Shown: positions 6,413-12,590 of the stretch, piece after piece | Layout of the letters: every line of letters begins with the position of its first letter | Numbering within the stretch: the first letter of the stretch is position 1 | Source: Deltaproteobacteria bacterium | GTDB taxonomy: Bacteria; Myxococcota_A; UBA796; UBA2385 | NCBI GenBank assembly: GCA_015489145.1 | Contig: WGAH01000685.1 | Span: 1-12,590 of the forward strand | Length of the DNA: 12,590 nucleotides | Direction of reading: 5' to 3' | Notes under the pieces: generated by a model | Database searches by the model: none | Told to the model about the DNA's origin: nothing | Seen by the model: only the letters and a program-made list of their open reading frames with translations | Translations under genes and position numbers: made by a program

Positions 6413-8797
6413 TCACAGGCCGACGAGGGTGTAGGCGTCGCCGCCCTCGTCGGCGCGAGCCGGGCGCCAGGCGCGCACGTGGGGCGCCGCCGGCAGCCAG
6501 GCGCGCAGGGCCGCCTTGAGGGCGCCGGTGCCGTGGCCGTGGAGCAGGAAGACCACCGGCTCGCCGCGCAGGGCGGCGGCGTCGACGAAGCGCTCGGCCT
6601 CGGCCAGCGCCTCGTCCACCCGGCGGCCCCGGAGGTCGCAGGTGTTGGCGGGGGTGCGGACGCCGCGCAGCTCCGCCGGGTCGAGGCGGGAAGGCGCGGG
6701 GCGCGGCTTCGCCGGGCGGGGGGGCGGCCGGCGCGCGGCGGCGCGGCCCCCGGAGGAGGACGCGGCGGAAAGCTCGGCGCGGCGCAGCTTCAGGCGCATG
6801 GCCCCCACCGCGACCTCGACGCGGTCGCGGCCGAGCAGCGCCGTGACCGTGCCCTTCCGGCCGAGGGAGGGCACGAGCACCGCGTCGCCCACGGCCACCG
6901 CCTTCGGCGGCGGCGCCGGGGCCGGGCGGTCCTCGCGCTCGGCCTCGCGCAGCTCGTCGCGCACCGAGCGAATCGCCTCCAGGGCGCGGCCGGCGCGGCG
7001 CAGGTTCGGGTCGGCCTGCAGCGCGGCGACCAGCTCCTTGACCCGCCGCTCGCGCTCGCGCAGGCGTTCCTGGAGGCCGGCGATCACCTCCTCGCGCAGG
7101 CGGGCGCGGCGGCGGGCCAGCTCGGCCTCCCGCGCCGCCAGCGCCGCCTCGCGCTCCGCCAGCTCGGCCTCCCGCGCCGCCAGCGCCGCCTCCCGGGCCG
7201 CCACCCGCGCCCGGTCCTCGTCGAGGCGCTCCATGAGGTCGGCGAGCTGCCGCGCCCCGGCGTCGAGGAGGGTCCGCGCCCGGGCGACCACGGCGGCGGG
7301 CAGGCCCACCCGCCGGGCGACGGCGAAGGCGTGCGACTGCCCGGCGATGCCCGGCGCCACCCGGTAGGTCGGCCGGCCGTCGGCCACCTGCACCGCGGCG
7401 ACCTCGAAGCGCGAATCCGCGGCGGCCAGGCCGCGAAGCTCGGCGAAGTGGCTGGTGGCGACCACCCGGGCGCCGGCGTCGACCAGGGCCTCGAGGGCCG
7501 CCCGCGCCAGCGCCGCCCCCTGGGCCGGGTCGGTGCCGCTGCCCACCTCGTCGAGGAGCACGAGCGCGCCGGGCGCCGCGCGATCGAGCATCTCGCGGAG
7601 CACGAGGACGCGCCCGGAAAAGGTGCTGCGGTCCTCCGCGACGGCCTGGAGATCGCCCACGTCGGCGAGGACCGGCGCGAAGGCGTCCACCCGGCTGCCC
7701 TCGGCGGCGGGCACCGGCACCCCGGCCCGCGCCAGCAGCGCCGCCAGGCCCATCGTCTTGAGGGCCACCGTCTTGCCGCCGGTGTTGGGCCCGGTGAGCA
7801 CGAGGCCCGGCCGCCGCGCGTCGACGGCGAGGTCGTTGGGCACCACCGCCACGCCGCGCAGGACGAGGACCGGGTGGCGGGCCGCCCGCAGGCGCAGCAC
7901 GCCCCCGTCGCCCACCGCCGGGAGCACGCCCTTCCAGGCGGCCCCGAGGCCGGCCCGGGCGACGGCGTGGTCGATGCGCTCCGCCGCGGCGAGGGAGGTG
8001 AGGATCTCGTCGGCGAAGGCCCCCACCTCGGCGCTCAGCTCGGCGAGGATGCGCCGTTCCTCGCGCTCGATGGCCGCCTCCACCTCCCGGGCCTCGTTGG
8101 TGGGCTCGACGACGGCGGCCGGCTCGACGAACACCGTCTCGCCCGTCTGCGAGGCCCCGTGGACGATGCCGATGCCCCGGCGGGCGCCGGCCTTGATCGG
8201 CAGGACGAAGCGCCCGTTGCGCTCGGTGACGTAGCGGTCGCGCAGGGCGTGGGCCAGGGCGTCGCCGCGCACCAGCTCGTCGAGGGTGCGCCGGATCGAG
8301 GCCCGCAGCCCCGCGAGGCGCTCGCGCAGGTCGGCGAGCTCCGGCCAGGCCTCGCCGGACAGGGCGCCGGTCTCGTCGAAGGCCCGGCGCAGCGTGTCGA
8401 GGAGACCGGCGTCCACGGCGATCCTCTCGGCGCGGGCCCACAGGTGCGGGGCCTCCTCGGCCCGCCCCGCGAGCCAGCGCTGCAGCCGGTCGAGGGCCGC
8501 GAGCGCCGCGCCGACGTCGCGCAGCTCGCCGCCGTCCAGCGGCACGCCGCGGCCGGCCCGCTCGACGAGGGCGGCCACGTCCCCCACCCCGCCCACGGGA
8601 ATCGTGGCCCCCTCCTCGTCTTCGAGGCGCCAGACCTCGGCCACCTCGGCCAGCAGGCGCCGGGCCTCCTCGCCGGTCTCGGCCAGCGCCGTCGCGGCGC
8701 AGGCCCGCCGGCCGCGCTCCGTGCGCGCGTGCCCGGCCAGCGCCGCGAGCACGGCGCCCCAGTCCAGCGCGTCGAGGGTCCGGGCGAAAAGGTCCAT
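6413..8797 (-). CDS. mutS2: Endonuclease MutS2 with C-terminal Smr domain
   Basis: The 794 residues are typical of MutS2 (about 780-800), which lacks the mismatch-recognition domain of MutS. MutS2 proteins are ATPases with an Smr nuclease domain, known for suppressing homologous recombination and, in Bacillus, for rescuing collided ribosomes. Visible parts in order: an N-terminal lever/core region with RFVLPIKAGAR at 196-206 and GASQTGETVFVEP at 214-226; Walker A TGPNTGGKT at 335-343; the STFSG segment at 391-395; Walker B LVLLDE with GSGTDP at 412-424; and the ATSHF motif at 447-451. A long Arg/Glu/Ala coiled coil spans about 515-625, a small KOW-like segment 635-675, a Pro/Arg linker 680-705, and the Smr domain has DLRG at 721-724 and HGHGTGALK at 753-761. 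The open frame runs upstream to 9136, but the ATG at 8797 is chosen because MDLFARTLDALDW is the normal MutS2 start and a GAGGG lies seven bases before it. It diverges from the amidase gene. Confidence 0.97.
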   Translation of the reverse strand: MDLFARTLDALDWGAVLAALAGHARTERGRRACAATALAETGEEARRLLAEVAEVWRLEDEEGATIPVGGVGDVAALVERAGRGVPLDGGELRDVGAALAALDRLQRWLAGRAEEAPHLWARAERIAVDAGLLDTLRRAFDETGALSGEAWPELADLRERLAGLRASIRRTLDELVRGDALAHALRDRYVTERNGRFVLPIKAGARRGIGIVHGASQTGETVFVEPAAVVEPTNEAREVEAAIEREERRILAELSAEVGAFADEILTSLAAAERIDHAVARAGLGAAWKGVLPAVGDGGVLRLRAARHPVLVLRGVAVVPNDLAVDARRPGLVLTGPNTGGKTVALKTMGLAALLARAGVPVPAAEGSRVDAFAPVLADVGDLQAVAEDRSTFSGRVLVLREMLDRAAPGALVLLDEVGSGTDPAQGAALARAALEALVDAGARVVATSHFAELRGLAAADSRFEVAAVQVADGRPTYRVAPGIAGQSHAFAVARRVGLPAAVVARARTLLDAGARQLADLMERLDEDRARVAAREAALAAREAELAEREAALAAREAELARRRARLREEVIAGLQERLRERERRVKELVAALQADPNLRRAGRALEAIRSVRDELREAEREDRPAPAPPPKAVAVGDAVLVPSLGRKGTVTALLGRDRVEVAVGAMRLKLRRAELSAASSSGGRAAARRPPPRPAKPRPAPSRLDPAELRGVRTPANTCDLRGRRVDEALAEAERFVDAAALRGEPVVFLLHGHGTGALKAALRAWLPAAPHVRAWRPARADEGGDAYTLVGL
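7119..7202 (-). repeat. Tandem 42-bp duplication inside mutS2 (coiled-coil heptads)
   Basis: Two adjacent 42-bp units (7119-7160 and 7161-7202) differ at only three of 42 positions, and the first 32 bases are identical. They encode pairs of heptads of the form AREAELA/EREAALA at about residues 533-560 of MutS2. The result is a regular Ala/Glu/Arg coiled coil. The pattern points to a recent in-frame duplication, or to continuing slippage or conversion, in a part of the protein that tolerates length change. Confidence 0.85.
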
Positions 8798-8858
8798 GGC
8801 CGCGCCCTCTAACCGCGCGCGCCGCCGGGGCCCCGGCCCCTCGCGGTAGCATGGCGCC
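8798..8858. promoter_or_regulatory. Divergent promoter region mutS2 / amidase with 12-bp palindrome
   Basis: The 61 bp between the two start codons must hold both promoters. On the plus strand, tagcat at 8847-8852 fits a TAnnnT-type -10 element. Seven bases past its last base is the G of the amidase GTG (8859), so the transcript could begin at the start codon. No good -35 is seen. A perfect 12-bp palindrome, ccggggccccgg, covers 8825-8836 and could be an operator, though such runs occur by chance at this GC content. The mutS2 side has a ribosome binding site but no clear promoter hexamers. Confidence 0.4.
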
Positions 8859-10355
8859 GTGGCAGGCATCCTCGATCTCGGCGCGACGCGACTCGCGGAG
8901 CTGATCCGCGCCGGAGAGCTGCATCCCGTCGAGGTCGTCGACGCCCACATCCGCCGCGTGCTCGCGGTCAACCCGGCGATCAACGCCGTGGTGGCCGAGC
9001 GCTTCGAGGCCGCCCGGGCCGAGGCCCGCGCCGCCGCCGACCGCCGCGCCCGCTCGCGACCCGAGGACCTCGCCCGCGAGGCCCCGCTGCTCGGGGTGCC
9101 GTGCACGGTCAAGGAGTTCATCGGCGTCCGGGGCATGCCCCAGACCGGGGGCGTCGTCTACCGCTGGAACGTCCGGGCCGACCGCGACGCCACCGTCGTC
9201 GCCCGCCTGCGCCGGGCCGGCGCCGTCGTGCTCGGCGTGACCAACGCCCCCGAGGGCGGCCTGTGGATGGAGACGAACAACCTCGTCTGGGGCCGCACCC
9301 GCAACCCCTGGGACATCGGCCGCACCCCCGGCGGGTCCAGCGGCGGCGAGGGGGCCATCGTCGCCGCCGGCGGCTCGCCCTTCGGCCTCGGCTCGGACGT
9401 CGGGGGCTCGATCCGCATTCCCGCCGCCTTCTGCGGGGTCGCCGGGCACAAGCCCACCGGCCGCCGCGTGCCCGGCACCGGCCACTGGCCGCCGGTGGAG
9501 GGCGAGGTGGGCGCCTACAACTGCATCGGCCCCCTCGCCCGCCGGGTCGAGGACCTGTGGACGGTGCTGCGGGTCGTCGAGGGCCCCGACGGCGAAGACG
9601 CCCTCACCCGCACCTTCGGCGGGCCCGCGCCGACGGCGGTCGACCCCCGGCGCATCGTCGTCCACCCGCTGTTCCGGGTCGGCCGGGCCCGCGCCCGCCC
9701 GGTGATGCGCGACGCGGTGGAACGGGCCGCCGCCGTCCTCGTCGACCGGGGCGCCACCCGCTCCGAGCTGGTCGAGCCGCGCCTCAAGGACGTGTTCAGC
9801 ATCTGGAGCGCCATGCTCGCCGAGGCCTCGGGCGCCTCCTACGCCCGCCTGCTCGGCGACGGCCAGCCGATCCCGGTGCTCCGCGAGGTGCTGCGCTTCC
9901 CCTTCGGGCGCTCCAACCACACGACGCCGGCCCTGGCGGTGGTGCTCCTCGAGGCCTTCCAGCGGCAGCTCCCCGGGCGGGTGGACGCCTACGTCGCCGC
10001 CGGCCGCGCCCTGCGGGAGCAGCTCGAGGCCGTGCTCGGCGACGACGGCGTCCTGGTGCTGCCCCCCTACACCCGGCCGGCCCCGCGGCACCGGGCGGCG
10101 ATGCTCACCCCCTTCGACATCGTCTACACCGCCCTGTTCAACGTGCTGGAGTTCCCGGCCACCGTCGTCCCCGTCGGCTTCGACGAGGACGGCCTGCCGG
10201 TGGCGGTGCAGGTGGTGGCGGCGCGGGGACGCGATCACCTGGCGCTCGCCGCCGCCGCGGCCATCGAGGCGGATCTCGGCGGCTGGCGCCGCGCCGACCC
10301 GCCCCGGGACGGCCTCGACGAGCCCTCCTACGTCCAGAGCGCCGGAGCCAACTGA
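8859..10355 (+). CDS. Amidase-signature family hydrolase, FAAH/GatA-like
   Basis: The 498 residues form a complete amidase-signature enzyme, which hydrolyses a carboxamide with a Ser-cisSer-Lys triad. The triad is visible as Lys85 (CTVKEF), Ser160 in GGSSGG, and nucleophile Ser184 in GSDVGGSIRIPA. The Lys-to-Ser and Ser-to-Ser spacings (75 and 24 residues) equal those of mammalian fatty acid amide hydrolase, and the segment from 156 to 200 closely follows the FAAH pattern. A GatA role is unlikely because no gatB or gatC is nearby. No signal peptide is seen, so it is probably cytosolic. The start is GTG at 8859: an in-frame stop (TAG at 8847) lies just upstream and no ATG or TTG intervenes. 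No Shine-Dalgarno is visible before it, unusual among its neighbours. Its stop abuts the GTG of the downstream PLP-enzyme gene, implying coupled translation and a shared pathway. The natural substrate is unknown. Confidence 0.94.
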   Translation: MAGILDLGATRLAELIRAGELHPVEVVDAHIRRVLAVNPAINAVVAERFEAARAEARAAADRRARSRPEDLAREAPLLGVPCTVKEFIGVRGMPQTGGVVYRWNVRADRDATVVARLRRAGAVVLGVTNAPEGGLWMETNNLVWGRTRNPWDIGRTPGGSSGGEGAIVAAGGSPFGLGSDVGGSIRIPAAFCGVAGHKPTGRRVPGTGHWPPVEGEVGAYNCIGPLARRVEDLWTVLRVVEGPDGEDALTRTFGGPAPTAVDPRRIVVHPLFRVGRARARPVMRDAVERAAAVLVDRGATRSELVEPRLKDVFSIWSAMLAEASGASYARLLGDGQPIPVLREVLRFPFGRSNHTTPALAVVLLEAFQRQLPGRVDAYVAAGRALREQLEAVLGDDGVLVLPPYTRPAPRHRAAMLTPFDIVYTALFNVLEFPATVVPVGFDEDGLPVAVQVVAARGRDHLALAAAAAIEADLGGWRRADPPRDGLDEPSYVQSAGAN

Positions 10356-11540
10356 GTGCCCGCCCCCTACGCCCGCTGGCGCCGCCTGCTCGACGGCGAG
10401 GCCCTGCCCGCCGCGGTGGTGGACCTCGACGCCCTCGACCGCAACCTCGTGGCGGTGCTCGCCCTGGCCGGCGACAAGCCGGTGCGCCTGGCGACGAAGT
10501 CGCTGCGCTGCGGCTGGCTGCTGCGCTACCTGATCGAGCGCGGGGGCGGGCGCCTGCGGGGGCTGTTCGCCGTCCACGCCCGCGAGGCCCGGCTGCTGGT
10601 GGAACTCGGCTTCGACGACGTGCTGGTCGGCTACCCGGTGGGGCGCCGCGCCGACGCCGAGGCCCTCGCCGCCCTCGCCGCGGGAGGGGCCACCGTGCGG
10701 GTGGTCGCCGACGAGCCGGCCCACGTCGACCTGCTCGGGGCGGCGGCGCGGGCGGCCGGGGCCACCCTGGGCGTGGTGGTCGAGATCGACCTCGCCCTGC
10801 GGGTGGCCGGCCGGCACCTCGGCGTCCTCCGCAGCCCGATTCGCGGCCCCGAGGCCGCCGTCGCCCTGGCGCGCTCCGTCGCCGAGGCCGAGGGCCTGCG
10901 CTTCGACGGGGTCCTCGCCTACGAGGCGCAGATCGCCGGCGTCCCCGACCGCACCCCCGGCGGCGGCCCCCTCGACCGGGCCCGCCGGGCGGTCAAGCAC
11001 CGGTCGCGCACCCTGGTCCTCGACCGGCGGCGGCGGGTGGTGGAGGCCCTGGCCGAGGCCGGCCTGCCCCCGGCCCTGGTCAACGGCGGCGGCACCGGCT
11101 CGCTGGCCTGGACCTCCGCCGACCCGAGCGTCACCGAGCTCACCGCGGGCTCGGGCTTCCTCGCGCCGCACGGCTTCGACGGTTTCGACGGGCTCGACCT
11201 CGAACCCGCCGCCTTCTTCGCGCTTCCCGTGGTGCGCCTCCCCGACGAGGCCCACGTCACCTGCCTCGGCGGGGGGTATGCCGCCTCGGGTCCGCCGGGC
11301 CCCGACCGCGCCCCCCGCGTCCACCTGCCGGCGGGCCTCGAACCCGTCTCGCTGGAGGGCTGGGGCGAGGTGCAGACGCCCTTCCGGGTGCGCGGCGAGC
11401 TCCGCCCGGCCCTCGGCGACCCGGTGATCGCCCGGCACGCCAAGGCCGGCGAGCTGTTCGCCCACTTCGCCGAGGTCCTGCTCGCCCGCGGCGACCGCGT
11501 CGTCGACCGCGCCCCGACCTGGCGGGGTCTCGGCCTGTAG
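10356..11540 (+). CDS. PLP-dependent amino acid deaminase/aldolase, type III (alanine racemase-like N-terminal domain)
   Basis: This 394-residue protein resembles the D-threonine aldolase / D-serine dehydratase superfamily. That superfamily has an alanine-racemase-type barrel binding pyridoxal phosphate, then a beta domain. Signs are PAAVVDLDALDRN at 18-30, RLATKSLRC at 44-52 with Lys48 as the probable PLP-linked lysine, AYEAQIAG at 188-195, the phosphate-binding NGGGTGS at 243-249, TAGSGF at 263-268, and GGGYAASGPPGPDR at 305-318. Near the C-terminus, where D-threonine aldolases and D-serine dehydratases carry a metal-binding His-x-Asp or His-x-Cys, it has His361-Ala-Lys363, so the second metal ligand appears to be missing. 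The start is a GTG directly after the amidase TGA, with GGAG eight bases upstream inside the amidase gene; the two genes are translationally coupled. The reaction could be a retro-aldol cleavage, dehydration/deamination or racemisation; sequence alone does not decide. Its substrate may be the product of the amidase. Confidence 0.88.
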   Translation: MPAPYARWRRLLDGEALPAAVVDLDALDRNLVAVLALAGDKPVRLATKSLRCGWLLRYLIERGGGRLRGLFAVHAREARLLVELGFDDVLVGYPVGRRADAEALAALAAGGATVRVVADEPAHVDLLGAAARAAGATLGVVVEIDLALRVAGRHLGVLRSPIRGPEAAVALARSVAEAEGLRFDGVLAYEAQIAGVPDRTPGGGPLDRARRAVKHRSRTLVLDRRRRVVEALAEAGLPPALVNGGGTGSLAWTSADPSVTELTAGSGFLAPHGFDGFDGLDLEPAAFFALPVVRLPDEAHVTCLGGGYAASGPPGPDRAPRVHLPAGLEPVSLEGWGEVQTPFRVRGELRPALGDPVIARHAKAGELFAHFAEVLLARGDRVVDRAPTWRGLGL

Positions 11541-11555
11541 TCGAGGCCCGGGACC

Positions 11556-12539
11556 TCAGCGCGGCAGGGCGAGGTCCACGACCACCGGCCGGTGGTCGGA
11601 GCAATCCTCGGCCGGGCGCCGGGCGGCGGTGACGGCCACGCCCGGGGTGGCGTAGACGTAGTCCACCCGCACCGGGAACCAGCCAAGGGCCCGCCGGGTG
11701 CCGCCGGGTCCCCAGGCGGCGACCTCCCAGGCGTCGCGCAGGCGCCGGCGGAGGGCGGCGTGGAGGGCGGCGTCGCGCGGGCTGTTGAAGTCGCCGGCGA
11801 CCACCGTCGGGTCGCGCAGGCGGTCGAGGCGGTCGAGGAGGGCGGCGGCGGCGTCGCCCTGGCGCCGGGCGGTGGCGGCGCCCGCGAGGGCGGCGGGATC
11901 GTGCGGGTAGGGCGGCAGGTGGACGACCATCAGGTTGAACAGCGCGTCCTCGACCTCCACCTCCGCAAAGACGTAGAACCAGCGCCGGCCCGGGACCACC
12001 GGCCGCGCCTGCTCGGAGCGGAAGCGGGCGCGCGCCCCGCGCAGGCAGGCGGCGAGCCCGCCGGCCGCCTCGCCGCCGGTGCCCCCGTAGTCCACCTGCC
12101 GGCAGCGCAGCCCCAGGCGGCGCTCCAGGCGGTCCGCGTCCCGGCCCGAGACCTCCTGCAGGGCGAGCACGTCGGGGCGGAGCCGGTCGACCGCCGCGGC
12201 GGCGCAGGCGAGCGCCGGGGCGTCCTCTCCCGCCTCGAAGCCCAGGCGCTGGAGGTTCCAGCTCAGCACGCGCACCGGCACCGCGCCCGGCGGCGGCGCG
12301 TCCGGGGCGCTCCACCAGGCCCGCCCCCACACCAGGGCCCAGGCCAGCGCGGCCAGCGCCGCCGGCGGCCGCACCGCCGGCCACCGCCACCCGGCGAGGA
12401 ACGCCCCGGCCGCGAAGGCCAGCGTCGCCAGCGGCAGCAGGGCCGCCGCCCCGGTCAGCGCCAGCGGCGCGGCGCGCAGCTTCCAGGACAGGGCGACCAG
12501 CCCGGCGAGGCCCGCCAGGCCCAGCCAGGCGAGGACCAC
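11556..12539 (-). CDS. Membrane-anchored endonuclease/exonuclease/phosphatase (EEP) family protein, N-terminus uncertain
   Basis: The visible 327 residues have two parts. The first 75 or so contain three hydrophobic stretches (about 3-19, 25-50 and 58-76), suggesting a membrane anchor. From about 88 to the end is an EEP-superfamily domain (the DNase I / exonuclease III / sphingomyelinase fold) with the expected catalytic positions: SWNLQR with Asn95, LQEV with Glu129, VVHLPP with His207, AGDFNSP with Asp250 and Asn252, RVDYVY with Asp293, and SDHRPVVVDL with Asp315/His316. The set looks intact, so a metal-dependent phosphodiesterase or phosphatase is likely, but DNA, RNA, phospholipid and inositol phosphate are all known substrates. 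The chosen GTG at 12539 has GGAG nine bases upstream. However, the frame stays open for 17 more Arg-rich codons to the window edge without another start, so the true N-terminus may lie beyond it. It converges on the PLP-enzyme gene with only 15 bp between stops. Confidence 0.85.
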   Translation of the reverse strand: MVLAWLGLAGLAGLVALSWKLRAAPLALTGAAALLPLATLAFAAGAFLAGWRWPAVRPPAALAALAWALVWGRAWWSAPDAPPPGAVPVRVLSWNLQRLGFEAGEDAPALACAAAAVDRLRPDVLALQEVSGRDADRLERRLGLRCRQVDYGGTGGEAAGGLAACLRGARARFRSEQARPVVPGRRWFYVFAEVEVEDALFNLMVVHLPPYPHDPAALAGAATARRQGDAAAALLDRLDRLRDPTVVAGDFNSPRDAALHAALRRRLRDAWEVAAWGPGGTRRALGWFPVRVDYVYATPGVAVTAARRPAEDCSDHRPVVVDLALPR

Positions 12540-12590
12540 CGCGAACCGCTCCGCCCGGCGCGCGCGCGCCCGCCCCGGCGCCCCCTCGGG

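Noticed and set aside
11541..11555. Possible terminator between the convergent PLP-enzyme and EEP genes
   Set aside because: Only an imperfect gaggcccgggacctc pairing with a mismatch and no T run; too weak to call.
12558..12569. Alternating (GC)6 tract
   Set aside because: Short alternating G/C runs are expected by chance at this composition, and this one may be coding.
1..12590. CRISPR arrays, tRNA/rRNA genes, insertion sequences, toxin-antitoxin or defence cassettes
   Set aside because: No regularly spaced repeats, cloverleaf pattern, transposase motifs or defence domains were found on either strand.

Overview
The window is about 12.6 kb of very GC-rich DNA (by eye well above 70% G+C). 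Genes are tightly packed, with strong G/C bias at third codon positions, so almost every real gene has long open shadow frames. Ten protein genes can be supported. No rRNA, tRNA, CRISPR array, transposase or phage gene was seen. Extreme GC, MutS2, the RtcB/archease pair, a short cysteine-paired lipoprotein and a beta-propeller protein together suggest a Myxococcota/Deltaproteobacteria-like chromosome. This taxonomic placement is inference from gene content and composition only.

Layout from left to right. (1) The 3' part of a beta-propeller protein (+) enters from the left edge. (2) It runs into, and overlaps by 11 bp, a convergent RNA-repair operon on the minus strand: archease, then the RNA ligase rtcB. 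(3) Diverging from archease on the plus strand are a dihydrolipoyl-dehydrogenase-like flavoenzyme and an NADP-type glutamate dehydrogenase gdhA. They are separated by 131 bp that contain a perfect 11-bp inverted repeat. (4) A strong GC hairpin follows gdhA. (5) On the minus strand, mutS2 is followed 40 bp later by a small lipoprotein gene. (6) Diverging from mutS2 across a 61-bp gap is a plus-strand pair whose stop and start codons abut: an amidase-signature hydrolase, then a type III-fold PLP enzyme of the amino acid deaminase/aldolase group. (7) A convergent minus-strand membrane-anchored endonuclease/exonuclease/phosphatase-family protein reaches the right edge.

How the genes work together. 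RtcB and archease form a functional pair: ligase and its activator for joining 2',3'-cyclic phosphate/3'-phosphate RNA ends to 5'-OH ends. The flavoenzyme and GdhA both act near the 2-oxoglutarate node, but their link is only adjacency. The amidase and PLP enzyme probably act in sequence on an amide or acylated amino acid and its (possibly D-) amino acid product. MutS2 is a housekeeping ATPase/nuclease for recombination control or ribosome rescue.

Nothing here is clearly a new defence or mobile system; most of the window looks like ordinary chromosomal housekeeping and metabolism. The points most worth a second look are the inverted repeat before gdhA, the two mutually exclusive hairpins after gdhA, a possible leaderless start for the amidase, the altered His-x-Lys site in the PLP enzyme, and the altered archease motif.
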